Positions 1 through 12,836 are shown, counted from the first letter of the stretch. The stretch: DNA of 64,000 bases from JAGRGG01 sp965217265 (GCA_965217265.1 CBDCHP010000018.1:372001-436000); one strand, 5' to 3'. Numbers and translations are program-made. Notes: generated from the letters alone by a model not told the origin.

Positions 1-85
1 ATAGCGCTCGGCTGCGTGCGTCGTTGCCTTCTGGCTGAGGCCCGAAGATTGCAACCGGCCGTGCGTTGACGCTTTGATGTACTAT

Positions 86-112
86 CGTCCCCGCGTCGCC
101 TCGGCGGGGACG
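86..112. terminator. GC-rich hairpin upstream of galU
   Basis: A perfect 9-bp stem (CGTCCCCGC with GCGGGGACG) around a 9-nt loop, followed by a short T-run (GTTTTG). It could end transcription of a gene left of the window or be a leader structure of galU. No other signal in the first 150 bases was convincing. Confidence 0.35.
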
Positions 113-150
113 ATGCTGTTTTGTGCCCGTGTTCTTGGATGGGGAGTTAA

Positions 151-1023
151 ATGACCACCGTTCGTAAAGTCGTGTTTCCCGTGGCGGGGCTCGGCACCCG
201 TATGCTGCCGGCGACCCGTGTCCTGCCCAAGGAGATGCTGCCGGTCATCGACAAGCCCATCATTCAGTACGCGCTGGAGGAGGCGGCCGCGGCCGGCTGC
301 GAGCAGTTCATCTTCGTGACCGGCCGCGGCAAGTCGATCATCGAGGATCATTTCGACCGCGCGTTCGAGCTGTTCCAGACGTTGGAAGAGAAGCAAAAGC
401 GTACCGCTTTGGAGCAGTTGACCTACGAGACGCCGGAGCCGGGCAAGGTCCTCTTCACCCGTCAGCAGGAGCCGCGGGGCCTGGGCCACGCCGTCTGGTG
501 TGCCCGGCATCTCGTCGAGGGCGAGGCGTTCGGCGTCATCCTGGTCGACGACCTGATCCACAGCGAGACGCCCTGCATGGGCCAGTTGGCCGGGGCGCAC
601 GCGAAGACCGGCGGCAACGTCGTTGCCGTCATGGAGGTGCCGGACGAGCAGACCAAGCGCTACGGCATCGTCGATCCGGGCGCGCGCGAGGGCGACCTCG
701 TCGAGGTGCGCGGCCTCGTCGAGAAGCCGGACCCGGCCGACGCGCCTTCCAGGCTCGCCGTCATTGGCCGCTATATCCTCACCCCGCAGATCTTCGACCA
801 CCTCTCAAGGCACCGGCCCGGCGCCGGCGGCGAGATCCAGCTCACCGACGCCATGGAGAGCCTGATCGGCCGCCAGCCCTTCCACGGGCTGCGCTTCGAG
901 GGGCGCCGCTTCGACTGCGGCGACAAGATGGGCTACCTCGAAGCGATCGTGGCGCTCGGCCTTGAGCGCGAGGAGCTGCGCGACGATTTCCGGCTGCTCC
1001 TCGACCGTTATAACGCCAGCTGA
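151..1023 (+). CDS. galU: UTP--glucose-1-phosphate uridylyltransferase
   Basis: Makes UDP-glucose and pyrophosphate from UTP and glucose 1-phosphate in the cytosol. This is the entry step to UDP-sugars for exopolysaccharide, lipopolysaccharide and glycolipids. The 290-residue length fits bacterial GalU. The nucleotide-binding signature VFPVAGLGTRMLPATR with the following PKEMLP is at residues 9-31. The VEKP segment and the C-terminal FDCGDKMGYL motif typical of the family are present. The ATG is preceded by GGGGAG. The gene lies 18 nt before ugd, so GalU product can feed directly into UDP-glucuronate synthesis. The EPS locus from 28 kb is a plausible consumer. Confidence 0.96.
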   Translation: MTTVRKVVFPVAGLGTRMLPATRVLPKEMLPVIDKPIIQYALEEAAAAGCEQFIFVTGRGKSIIEDHFDRAFELFQTLEEKQKRTALEQLTYETPEPGKVLFTRQQEPRGLGHAVWCARHLVEGEAFGVILVDDLIHSETPCMGQLAGAHAKTGGNVVAVMEVPDEQTKRYGIVDPGAREGDLVEVRGLVEKPDPADAPSRLAVIGRYILTPQIFDHLSRHRPGAGGEIQLTDAMESLIGRQPFHGLRFEGRRFDCGDKMGYLEAIVALGLEREELRDDFRLLLDRYNAS

Positions 1024-1041
1024 TTACGGGAACTTTGATCC

Positions 1042-2361
1042 ATGCGTATCGCGATGATCGGGACGGGCTACGTCGGCCTCGTCTCTGGTGCCTGCTTTGC
1101 CGAATTCGGCCTCGACGTGGTCTGCGTCGACAAGGACGCGGCCAAGGTCGAGACCCTGCGTCAGGGCGGCATTCCCATTTATGAGCCCGGCCTCGACGCG
1201 CTGGTCGCCCGCCACACCGAGGCGGGACGGCTCACCTTCTCGACCGATCTTAAAGAGGCGGTCCGCGGGTCGGACGCCGTCTTCATCGCGGTCGGCACCC
1301 CCACCCGCCGCGGTGACGGCCACGCCGACCTGACTTACGTCTTCAGTGCTGCCGAGGAGATCGCGGACGCGATCGAGCGGCCGACCGTCGTCGTCACCAA
1401 GTCGACGGTTCCGGTCGGCACCGGGCGCAAGCTCCAGCGCCTGTTCAAGCTGCGCCGGCCCGACATGGAGATCGACGTCGCCTCGAACCCAGAATTTTTG
1501 CGCGAGGGCTCGGCGATCGAAGATTTCCTGCGCCCCGACCGGGTCGTCTGCGGCGTCGAGAGCGCGCACGCCCGCGCGGTCATGGAGCAGGCCTACCGCC
1601 CGCTCAACCTGATCGAGACGCCGATCCTGTTCACCGCCCTTGAGACGGCCGAACTGATCAAGTACGCGACCAACAGCTACCTCGCCACCAAGATCACCTT
1701 CATCAACGAGTTGTCGGACTTGTGCGAGCGGGTCGGCGCCGACGTGCAGGTGGTGGCCAAGGGCATGGGCCTCGACGGCCGCATCGGCCGCAAGTTCCTA
1801 CACGCGGGGCCGGGCTACGGCGGCTCGTGCTTTCCCAAGGACACGCTGGCGCTGCTGCGCACCGGCGAGCAGTACAACAGCCCCTTGCGCATCGTCGAGA
1901 CCGTCGTCAGCGTCAACGACCACCGCAAGCGCCGCATGGTGCACAAGGTGATCGGCGCCTGCGGCGGCTCGGTCACGGGCAAGCGGATCGGGGTCCTGGG
2001 CGTCACCTTCAAGCCCAACACCGACGACATGCGCGACAGCCCGAGCCTCGTCATCCTGCCCGCCCTCCAGGCCGAAGGGGCCGAGATCCTCGCCTTCGAT
2101 CCGGAAGGCATGCGAGAAGCGGCGAAGATGCTGGACGGCGTGACGTGGTGCGACGATCCCTACGCGGTCGCCGAGGGCGCCGATGCGCTCGTCGTCGTCA
2201 CCGAGTGGAACATCTTTCGCGGCCTTGATCTGAACCGCATCCGCGACGTCATGCGCACGCCTTCCATCGTCGACCTGCGCAACATCTTCGAGCCCGAGAC
2301 GGTGGCAAGGGCAGGCTTTGCCTACGCCAGCATCGGCCGTCCCACCGCGGCGAGCGCTTGA
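1042..2361 (+). CDS. ugd: UDP-glucose 6-dehydrogenase
   Basis: Oxidises UDP-glucose to UDP-glucuronate with two NAD+, a cytosolic step that supplies acidic sugars for exopolysaccharide. The 439-residue protein has the Rossmann motif GTGYVGLVSGACFAEFG at residues 7-23, the catalytic loop GYGGSCFPKD with nucleophile Cys263, and the C-terminal UDP-binding domain with GVTFKPNTDDMRDSPS near residue 325. It follows galU closely and overlaps the next gene by 4 nt in a TTGA junction, indicating one operon. Length and motifs are normal for the family. Confidence 0.96.
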   Translation: MRIAMIGTGYVGLVSGACFAEFGLDVVCVDKDAAKVETLRQGGIPIYEPGLDALVARHTEAGRLTFSTDLKEAVRGSDAVFIAVGTPTRRGDGHADLTYVFSAAEEIADAIERPTVVVTKSTVPVGTGRKLQRLFKLRRPDMEIDVASNPEFLREGSAIEDFLRPDRVVCGVESAHARAVMEQAYRPLNLIETPILFTALETAELIKYATNSYLATKITFINELSDLCERVGADVQVVAKGMGLDGRIGRKFLHAGPGYGGSCFPKDTLALLRTGEQYNSPLRIVETVVSVNDHRKRRMVHKVIGACGGSVTGKRIGVLGVTFKPNTDDMRDSPSLVILPALQAEGAEILAFDPEGMREAAKMLDGVTWCDDPYAVAEGADALVVVTEWNIFRGLDLNRIRDVMRTPSIVDLRNIFEPETVARAGFAYASIGRPTAASA

Positions 2362-3383
2362 GGCCTCGCCGCGGTGGGATCGATCGTCGAGCGGTGCCGA
2401 CGCCGTGGCGGGCGGCGGCGCTGCTCGGCCTCGGCCTCGGCCTCACCGGCTGCGTGTCGGCCGCGGCTGGTGGGCTTTCGCCTACACCTTTTTACAAGAA
2501 GGTCGGCGTATCCGAGGCCCCGAGCGAAGCCCGGCAGCACAAGCTCGGCCCCTTTGACATACGTGGCAGCTTCGAGATTGCCCCGATCGACGATGGGTTC
2601 GGCGGAATTTCGGGTGCCGCCGTCATTGGTGCCGACCTCTACCTCGTCTCCGACCGCGCGCGGCTCTACCGCGCGCGATTGGTCGAGAACGACGCGGGCG
2701 ACCTCGTCGGCCTCGTTGATTGGAAGGGTTGGCCGCTCCACGATGCGGCGGACCCGAAGCGCGCCGTCGATGCCGAGGATCTCGCCGTCACGCCAAACGG
2801 CCGGCTCGTCGTCAGCGACGAGGCGACCAACCGGCTCGGCTTCGTCCGTCTCGATACTGACGCGGCCTGGGTCGACTTCGCCGCCATCGGCGAAGCCTTC
2901 CCGGTAACGCGCACGAATCTCGGTGCCGAGGCCGTGGCCGCACTGCCCGAGGGATGGTTGCTGGCCTTGAGCGAGGGTGAGCCTCTTCGCCCCGGCGTGC
3001 TGCGCGCTAGCGTGCTGACGCCGGGTGAAGAGACCTTGCCGGCCACGCTCGGTTGGCCGCAAGACGCAGGTTTTGCCCCGACGGCGGCCGCGACCGATGA
3101 CGGCTGTCTCTACGTCTTGAGCCGCCGTTTCGGCCTGCTCGGCGGCTTCGAGGCCCGCCTGTCGCGGCTGCCGCTCGCGCAGGTACGTGCCGGCGCGAGC
3201 CTGGCCCCCGAACCGCTGGCGGCGTTCGGTGCCGGGGTTGCGACCGACAACTACGAGGCGCTAGCCGTGCGCCGCGACCGCGAAGGGAAGTTGCGCCTGC
3301 TCGTCTTGAGCGACGATAACTTCTCGCCGTTGCAGCGGACGCTGCTCATCGAGCTTCGTCTCGACGAAGGCAGCGGCGCTTAG
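2358..3383 (+). CDS. Phytase-like esterase-activity lipoprotein
   Basis: Matches the phytase-like (esterase-like activity of phytase) family, secreted beta-propeller proteins of poorly known substrate. The N-terminus has an Arg-rich stretch, a hydrophobic LLGLGLGL segment and an LTGC lipobox, so it is probably a lipoprotein. The body shows the family pattern GGISGAAV then LYLVSDRARLYRARL near residues 78-108, and the final DNYEALAV segment near residue 300. The TTG start overlaps the ugd stop (TTGA, a junction type used elsewhere in this window). A GTG at 2394 would give a shorter signal sequence and cannot be excluded. Function in the galU-ugd operon is unknown. Confidence 0.82.
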   Translation: MRPRRGGIDRRAVPTPWRAAALLGLGLGLTGCVSAAAGGLSPTPFYKKVGVSEAPSEARQHKLGPFDIRGSFEIAPIDDGFGGISGAAVIGADLYLVSDRARLYRARLVENDAGDLVGLVDWKGWPLHDAADPKRAVDAEDLAVTPNGRLVVSDEATNRLGFVRLDTDAAWVDFAAIGEAFPVTRTNLGAEAVAALPEGWLLALSEGEPLRPGVLRASVLTPGEETLPATLGWPQDAGFAPTAAATDDGCLYVLSRRFGLLGGFEARLSRLPLAQVRAGASLAPEPLAAFGAGVATDNYEALAVRRDREGKLRLLVLSDDNFSPLQRTLLIELRLDEGSGA

Positions 3384-3397
3384 GCCGCAACAGGCTC

Positions 3398-3886
3398 TTA
3401 TTCCTCGTGCTCGCCCAGGGCCGAGATGTGACGGCCGATGTACATCTGCTCGCCCATCATCTTGATGCGGTCGAACTGCTCTTCAAGAAAATCGATGTGC
3501 CCTTCCTCCTCGCCGAGGATGCTGACGAAGAGTTCGCGGCTGACGTAGTCGTTGACTTCGCCGCAGTCGTTGGCGGCCTGGCGGTAGTAGTCGCGGGCGT
3601 CCGTTTCCATCTTCATCTGCCGCTCGAAGATCTCACGTATGTTGCTGTCCTGGCCGATCTCGTCCAGCGTCTGCACGTCCGGCACGCCCTCCAGGAAGAG
3701 GAGGCGCGTCAGGTAACGGTTGGCGTGCCCGCGCTCCTCCTCGATCTCTTCGCGCATCCGGCTGGCAAGCCGGTCGATGCCCCAGTCGTCGAGCTTGCGC
3801 TCCTGCAGCAGGTACGTGTTGACGGTGGTCAACTCCATCGTCAGCGCGCGCTGCAGGTGCTTGAGAACGGTCTCGTTGCCTTTCAT
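3398..3886 (-). CDS. bfr: Bacterioferritin-type ferritin without haem-ligand Met
   Basis: Iron-storage ferritin that oxidises Fe(II) and stores ferric mineral in a 24-subunit cytosolic shell. The 162-residue chain carries all ferroxidase ligands at canonical Bfr positions: E18, E51, H54, E94, E127 and H130. Met52, the axial haem ligand of E. coli Bfr, is Arg here (E51-R52-G53-H54), so this subunit probably cannot bind the inter-subunit haem alone. The ATG at 3886 is chosen because it begins the conserved MKG N-terminus and follows GGGGAG. The frame stays open upstream only by reading through a repeat element. Convergent to the phytase-like gene with a 14-nt gap. Iron storage close to the suf operon is consistent with linked iron management. 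Confidence 0.93.
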   Translation of the reverse strand: MKGNETVLKHLQRALTMELTTVNTYLLQERKLDDWGIDRLASRMREEIEEERGHANRYLTRLLFLEGVPDVQTLDEIGQDSNIREIFERQMKMETDARDYYRQAANDCGEVNDYVSRELFVSILGEEEGHIDFLEEQFDRIKMMGEQMYIGRHISALGEHEE

Positions 3887-3955
3887 CGGCAAGACTCCCC
3901 ATGAGATTTGATGCCCGCACAAGCGGCGGGGTGGGGTAAAGGTTCCGGTAACAGG

Positions 3956-4080
3956 CACGCTGCGCGGGGCTTCTTTTTGTCTACTTTTGCAACTTTGGTC
4001 GGGGCTGGCTTCAACGTTGATGCCAATCTTTGACGACAAGTCGAGAAACGGAAAGGAAGAAAGCCCCGCGCAGCGGACGG
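3956..4080. repeat. Inverted-repeat terminator-like element, copy A
   Basis: Full but divergent copy of the element family described in the findings. The left arm begins CGCTGCGCGGGGCTTCTTTTT and the right arm (about 4053-4075) is its complement, ending GCCCCGCGCAGCG. The spacer is about 75 bp and has lost most of the central palindrome. It lies between the bfr start and the remains of a LysR gene. Confidence 0.75.
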
Positions 4081-4084
4081 GCAA

Positions 4085-4931
4085 TTGCGCCACTCAGACT
4101 CGCTCCGCTGTTTCATCGCCGTCGCCGACGCCAAGGGCTTCACCGCCGCCGGCGAGGCGATCGGCCTGACCCAGTCGGGCGTCAGCGTGCGCATCCGGCG
4201 GCTCGCAGAGGGGCTGGGCGCACGCCCGCTCGAACGCTCCAGCCGCGCAGTCGTGTTGACACCCGAGGGCGAGGTGCTGCTCGGTTGTGCCCGGCGCCTG
4301 CTCGACCTCAACGACGAGACGGTCCGCCGCCTGCGCGGCCTCTGGGCCGAGGGGTTGTTGCGCCTCGGGATCGCCGACTACTTCGCGCCCGACCACTTGC
4401 CGGCACTATCCCCGCGTTCGCCTCGAAGCACGCACGGGCCTCGACCTGATTCCAGCCTGCGACCGCAACGAGCTTGATCTCGTCGTCGCCGGCCGGGAGG
4501 AGGGCCTGCCAAGCGGCGAGGTGCTCTTGCACGAGCGGCTCGTCTGGATGATCTCGTCGGGCTTCGTGCCCGACATCGAAACACTCGTCCCGCTGATCGC
4601 CCTGCCGCGGGGTTGCAGCCACCGCCGCGCCGCGATCATGGGCCTTGAGCGTCAGGGGCTCTCGTCTTCACCAGTTCGAGCATAGCAGAGGTCTGGCGGC
4701 GGTGCGTGCGGCCTCGGCGTCGCCGTGCTACCTTAGTCGGCCACGACCGAAGACCTCCGGCCGGCGGACGATACTCCGGCCTTCCCGCCCCTGCCCCGCA
4801 CGGCGGTCGCCGTCTTCGCCCGCGACGACAACGAAGCGGCGAGCGCGAAAGCTTTCACGGGTTTTCTCAAAGAAGAACTTGCCAAAGATAGGAACTTTGT
4901 AGAGGCAGTGTTGGTGAAGGCGACAGAGTAG
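4085..4931 (+). pseudogene. Decayed LysR-family regulator
   Basis: Remains of a LysR-type transcriptional regulator. The helix-turn-helix domain is readable from a TTG at 4085 (FIAVADAKGFTAAGEAIGLT, then SGVSVRIRRLAE). Near 4400-4430 the reading frame shifts and continues as LDLIPACDRNELDLVVAGREEG. Around 4660-4740 pieces FTSSSIA and GLGVAVLP appear in different frames. The effector-domain end (TAVAVFARDDNEAASAKAF then LKEELAKD) is readable to TAG at 4931. At least three frame changes are needed to join the parts, so the gene is dead. The 5' end abuts repeat element copy A, which may have removed its promoter. Confidence 0.85.
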
Positions 4932-4950
4932 GAGCAGCAAGCAGGTCTGA

Positions 4951-5805
4951 TTACATCCTCCTCATCAATGTCCCCGTCTCGAAGGCGAACCCCGCGCTCA
5001 AGCCCCAGGCGAGGAGCAGGGCGCCGAACCAGGGGTCGTGCAAGGGATGACGGCGCGCCGGCCCAAGGCGCTGCGCCGCTTGCCAGTGGCGGGCGAACGC
5101 CAGGATCGCCAGGACCGCGTTCAGCCCGGCGAGCGGCCCGGTCGGCGTCAGGGCGGGCGCGCTTGTGACGAGCGCGAGGTAGAGGCCGATGCCGAGCAGG
5201 GTCGAAGCGCCGAACACGGCATCGAACCAGCGCCGCCGCCGCGAGAAGCGGTCCGGCGGGTCGTGCCGGGCCGAGCCGCTCGAACGGGACCGCGTCCCGC
5301 CGAGCGCCGCGACGAGGGCGATGAGGCCGCCCAGCAGCACGAGCGGCGGCTCTGGATCGAGGCCGAGTGCTATCAGGGCGAGGTCGAGGCGCAGCATCGC
5401 CGCCGCGGCGATCGGCAAGGGCGTCAGCGCGGCGAGGCGCGCGGGCACCGTCCAGCGCAGGACGGTCAGCAGCACGAGCCCGGCGATCAGGGCGGCGAGG
5501 TCGGGGCGCAGGAAGACTGCGGCCCCCAGCGCCACGAGCGGTCCCGGCAGGACCTTGAGGGGGGCGCCGCGCCCAAGCATCGGCGCCGCGCGCCGCCCGG
5601 CCGCGTCGACGAGCATGAAGGCGCCGGCCAACAGGGCCAGCCGCAGGAGGTCGTCGGCCGTCCCGACGTTCGGCAGCAGCAAGACCGGCAGCGCCAGCAG
5701 CAGGGCGTGGCCCGCGAGGCCGCCGCAGAGCCCGCGCCCGAGGCGGGCGAGAACGACGCGTCGCAGTCCCCCCCGCTTGGTCCCCCCGGCACCCGTCGTC
5801 GTCAC
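4951..5805 (-). CDS. Multi-pass inner-membrane protein, unknown function
   Basis: I do not recognise this family. The 284-residue product from the GTG at 5805 is mostly hydrophobic, with about eight predicted membrane segments rich in Leu and Ala (for example LAGHALLLALPVLLLP and LVALGAAVFL), a basic cytoplasmic loop with RSRSSGSARHDPPDRFSRRRR in the middle, and a short C-terminal tail RRM. The open frame extends further upstream on this strand but runs through the suf promoter and the regulator gene, so the GTG is preferred; the true start is uncertain. It is transcribed away from the suf operon and shares the intergenic region with it. Confidence 0.6.
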   Translation of the reverse strand: MTTTGAGGTKRGGLRRVVLARLGRGLCGGLAGHALLLALPVLLLPNVGTADDLLRLALLAGAFMLVDAAGRRAAPMLGRGAPLKVLPGPLVALGAAVFLRPDLAALIAGLVLLTVLRWTVPARLAALTPLPIAAAAMLRLDLALIALGLDPEPPLVLLGGLIALVAALGGTRSRSSGSARHDPPDRFSRRRRWFDAVFGASTLLGIGLYLALVTSAPALTPTGPLAGLNAVLAILAFARHWQAAQRLGPARRHPLHDPWFGALLLAWGLSAGFAFETGTLMRRM

Positions 5806-5893
5806 GCCAACCCCCGCCGTCCCGTCGGCCAACAGCCCCCCAGCGTTATGGACGAAGGGTTGACGAAAGGTGAAGCCCAGTCGACGCCGCTTC

Positions 5894-5954
5894 TTGACAT
5901 GCCGCCGACCCTGACCAACATCTCTGCCATAGAGGACCCCACCGGTCCTTTTTT
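5894..5954 (+). promoter_or_regulatory. Putative suf promoter and leader hairpin
   Basis: A consensus -35 hexamer TTGACA lies at 5894-5899. The -10 is not obvious; a weak candidate falls around 5917-5930. Just downstream, AGGACC (5933-5938) can pair with GGTCCT (5944-5949), followed immediately by a run of six T, which resembles a small intrinsic terminator placed between promoter and start codon. It could act as an attenuator or overlap a regulator-binding site for the Rrf2 protein encoded next. Function is inferred only. Confidence 0.4.
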
Positions 5955-5973
5955 GGCACAAGGGAGCGGTGCC

Positions 5974-6420
5974 TTGATCAGGCTCACCAAGCTCGCCGAT
6001 TACGGCATCGTCATGATGACCCACCTCGCCCGGGGCGGTGGGCAAGCGAGCACGCACGAGATCGCGGACGCGACCGGCATCCCGCAGCCGATGGCGAGCA
6101 AGATCCTCAAGGCCCTCGTTCGCGCTGACCTGCTGCGCTCGCAGCGCGGCGCCAAGGGCGGGTACGACTTGGCGCGCGTGGCCGACGCGATCAGCGTCGC
6201 CGAGATCATCGAGGCGCTTGAAGGCCCGATCGCGATCACCGAGTGCGTCGGCGAGGGGCACAGTTGCGACATCGAGTTGCTGTGCCCGGCCCGGACCAAC
6301 TGGCAGCGGATCAACGACGCGGTCCGCGAGGCGCTGGTCAACATCTCGCTCGCCGAGATGGCGGGCGCCGTGCCCGAGGCGTTCATGGGGCGCCGCTACG
6401 AGCGGCACTTGCGCGCCTGA
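5974..6420 (+). CDS. SUF-system Rrf2/IscR-type regulator
   Basis: Winged-helix transcription regulator of the Rrf2 family that senses Fe-S status and controls the suf operon. The 148-residue protein starts MIRLTKLADYGIVMMTHLAR, the hallmark of SUF-associated Rrf2 regulators, with the DNA-binding part in the first 80 residues. Three cysteines in C-x6-C-x5-C (ECVGEGHSCDIELLC) match the IscR-like Fe-S ligand cluster. The TTG at 5974 is preferred because it begins the conserved N-terminus and is preceded by AGGGAG. The frame is open upstream but has no family similarity there. First gene of the suf operon, 68 nt before sufB, so it is probably autoregulated. Confidence 0.92.
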   Translation: MIRLTKLADYGIVMMTHLARGGGQASTHEIADATGIPQPMASKILKALVRADLLRSQRGAKGGYDLARVADAISVAEIIEALEGPIAITECVGEGHSCDIELLCPARTNWQRINDAVREALVNISLAEMAGAVPEAFMGRRYERHLRA

Positions 6421-6488
6421 CGCGCTTTTACGACGAGAAGGGGGCTCGTGAGCGTGCCCCGGCAAATGACCTGCTTTGGAGTGAAACG

Positions 6489-7934
<1,446 letters not shown>

Positions 7935-7986
7935 GGCTTGGGCAAGCATCAACTTTAACAAGACACAGGTTTAGGAAACGATAGAC

Positions 7987-8739
<753 letters not shown>

Positions 8740-8752
8740 GGGGGACGGTCTG

Positions 8753-10080
8753 ATGGCACTCGCGCGCTACACCGAGGCCGATCCCGGCTTCGCGCTCGCC
8801 TGGAACGGTCTGGAGAACCGCTTCGGCCGTGACGGCACGGCCGACCTTCGCCGCCGGCGCTTCGATCGCTTCGTCGCCGAGGGCGTGCCCACGACCAGGG
8901 TCGAGGCGTGGAAGTATACCAACATCGGCAAGGCGCTGAACCAAGCGATGCGGCCGGCCCTGCACCGGCCGATCGGCGTCGCCGACGTCTCGCCCTACCT
9001 GGCCGGCGGCACGTCGGCGCGGCGGCTGATCTTCGTCAACGGCCACTACGTGCCGGAACTGAGCCACGCCCGCGGCCTGCCGGACGGCGTGCGGATGCTG
9101 ACCTTCGCCGAGGCCCTCCGGCAAGAGCCCGAGCGGGCGCGGGCGTCGCTGGAGAACCTGCAGGACGGGCGCGGCCTCACCGACCTCAACGCCGCCTTCG
9201 CCGAGGACGGTGCTTGGATCGAGGTCGCGGCCGGCGTCGCGGCGCCCGTGCCCTTGCAGTTGATCTTCTTGAGCGCGCCCGAGGCGGCGGCGACGATGAT
9301 CAATCCGCGCGTCGTCGTGCGCCTCGGCGATCGGGCGAAGCTGCACCTGATCGAGAGCCACGTCGCCTCGGCGGCAGGTCACGTCTTCACCAACCAAGTG
9401 ACCCAGATCGACCTCGGGGCCGGCGCGGAACTGACGCACGACTGCCTGCAACTGGCCAAAGACGGGCAGGCGTATCTGAACAAGGCCGAGATCGATGCCG
9501 CCGAGGCTGCCGTCTACCGCCAGACCGTGCTGACGCTCGGCGGCGCCCTCCAGCGCAACGAGACCGAGGCCCGCCTGAATGGGCCGAAGATTGACTTCCA
9601 CCTGAACGGCGCCTTCATGCCGGTCGGCGCCGAGCACGTCGACAACGTGATCCGCATCCACCACATGGCGCCCGACTGCGAGTCCAACCAGTTCTACAAG
9701 GGCGTGCTCGACGACAAGGGCCGCGGCGTGTTCGCTGGCAAGATCATCGTCCACCCCGACGCGCAGCGCACCAACGCCTTTCAGACCAACAACAACCTCC
9801 TGCGCTCGAACGACGCCGAGATCGACACCAAGCCCGAGCTCGAGATCTACGCCGACGACGTCAAGTGCTCGCACGGCGCCACAGTCGGCGACCTCGACCC
9901 CACCGCCCTGTTCTACCTGCGCTCGCGCGGCATGGACAAAGCGCTGGCCGAGAACATGCTGACGTATGCCTTCGTCGGCGAGGTGATCGCGTTCTTCGCC
10001 GACGAGGCGGTGCGGACCGCCGCCAAGCGCGCCGTCTTCGGCCGCATGGCGGGCGGCGAGGCGCTGATGGAGATGCTGTG

Positions 10081-10081
<1 letters not shown>
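8753..10081 (+). CDS. sufD: Fe-S assembly scaffold SufD
   Basis: SufB paralogue that completes the SufBC2D scaffold and is needed for iron acquisition into the nascent cluster. The 442-residue product shows the diverged N-terminal half with RVEAWKYTNIGKAL and the strongly conserved C-terminal beta-helix: FQTNNNLLRSNDAEIDTKPE, then KCSHGATVGDLD and LFYLRSRGM. The ATG at 8753 is preceded by GAGGGGGACGG. The stop overlaps the sufS start by one base (TGATG), indicating translational coupling. Confidence 0.96.
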
Positions 10082-11325
<1,244 letters not shown>

Positions 11326-11339
11326 AGGAGACGAGTACG

Positions 11340-11753
11340 ATGGCACAGAAGGCCGAACCGGACGCGGCGGCGCAGAACGCGGCCGAGTTCCTCGATCAAC
11401 CGGACCCGACCCAGGACACGCCGAGCCCGGAGCGCATGGCCGAGGTCGAGCGCTTAGGGGAGCAGATCGTCGAGCAGTTGCGGACGATTCACGACCCCGA
11501 GATCCCGGTCAACATCTACGAGCTGGGCCTGATCTACAAGATCGACGTCCACGACGACGACGCCGTCACCGTCGAGATGACCTTGACCTCGCCGCACTGC
11601 CCGGTCGCCGAGAGCCTGCCCTTGGAGGTGCAGCACAAGGTCGCCGCCGTCGAGGGCGTCACCTCGGCCGACGTCCAGATCACCTGGGATCCCCCCTGGC
11701 ACCCCTCGATGATGACCGAGGACGCGCAGCTTGAGCTTGGGATGATCTACTAG
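11340..11753 (+). CDS. sufT: SUF-associated MIP18/DUF59 protein SufT
   Basis: Small protein of the DUF59 (MIP18, PaaD-like) family that assists Fe-S cluster maturation or transfer. From the ATG at 11340 it is 137 residues, with an acidic N-terminal extension and the family core: TIHDPEIPVNIYELGLIYKI, then MTLTSPHCPVAESLP and TWDPPWHPSMMTEDA. The Cys in SPHC is the conserved family cysteine. The ribosome-binding site GAAGGAG overlaps the sufS stop. It is the last gene of the suf operon in this window; no sufA follows. A repeat element then fills the space to convergent ctrA. Confidence 0.93.
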   Translation: MAQKAEPDAAAQNAAEFLDQPDPTQDTPSPERMAEVERLGEQIVEQLRTIHDPEIPVNIYELGLIYKIDVHDDDAVTVEMTLTSPHCPVAESLPLEVQHKVAAVEGVTSADVQITWDPPWHPSMMTEDAQLELGMIY

Positions 11754-11904
11754 TTACGCTTCGCGTCGCCTGCGGCGGGCTTTCTCTTCTTTCTTTTTGC
11801 CAGTGTTAACGTAGGAGGCTGGCCAGGGCGCCGAGGGCCAGCCTCGAACAAAGACAAAAAAGAAGAGAAAAAGCCCGCGCGGCGAGCGCACGCGGAGCGT
11901 TCAA
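11754..11904. repeat. Inverted-repeat terminator-like element, copy B
   Basis: Full 151-bp copy occupying exactly the gap between the convergent stops of sufT and ctrA. Outer arms: TTACGCTTCGCGTCGCC on the left and the complementary GGAGCGTTCAA end on the right. Each arm has a short GC hairpin followed outward-to-inward by a T-rich tract (CTTTCTCTTC; on the other strand CTTTTTCTCTTC). The centre holds a 10-bp palindrome GAGGCTGGCC/GGCCAGCCTC at about 11815-11844 preceded by GTGTTAACG. It likely terminates both transcripts. Confidence 0.85.
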
Positions 11905-12624
<720 letters not shown>

Positions 12625-12688
12625 TATTCTACCCTTAATCAGTATGGCATATCATCTTGAACCTTTGACGAACATAAACCATGAAGCG

Positions 12689-12703
12689 TTAAGCATTGGT
12701 TAA
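12689..12703. promoter_or_regulatory. CtrA binding box upstream of ctrA
   Basis: A perfect TTAA-N7-TTAA (TTAAGCATTGGTTAA), the full CtrA consensus, 65 nt before the ctrA start codon. A further TTAA half-site lies nearer the gene at about 12634. In DNA this GC-rich the full motif is rare; I found only one other in the window, at 57468. No GANTC methylation site was seen in this promoter region. Confidence 0.8.
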
Positions 12704-12836
12704 AGCCTACGCGCCGTTCACCAACAATGTTGAAAAGATCATTATCCTTGACCGGCCGGGCCTCCTGGCCTAGCCGGGCGTGGCCGACCGGGGTCGGCGC
12801 CGAAAATCGCTCGGGCCACCTTGAAGGGGAACATCC

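Noticed and set aside
5038..5973. N-terminal extension of the Rrf2 regulator
   Set aside because: The frame is open upstream, but that part is a low-complexity antisense of the membrane-protein gene; family similarity begins at the TTG at 5974, which has a ribosome-binding site.
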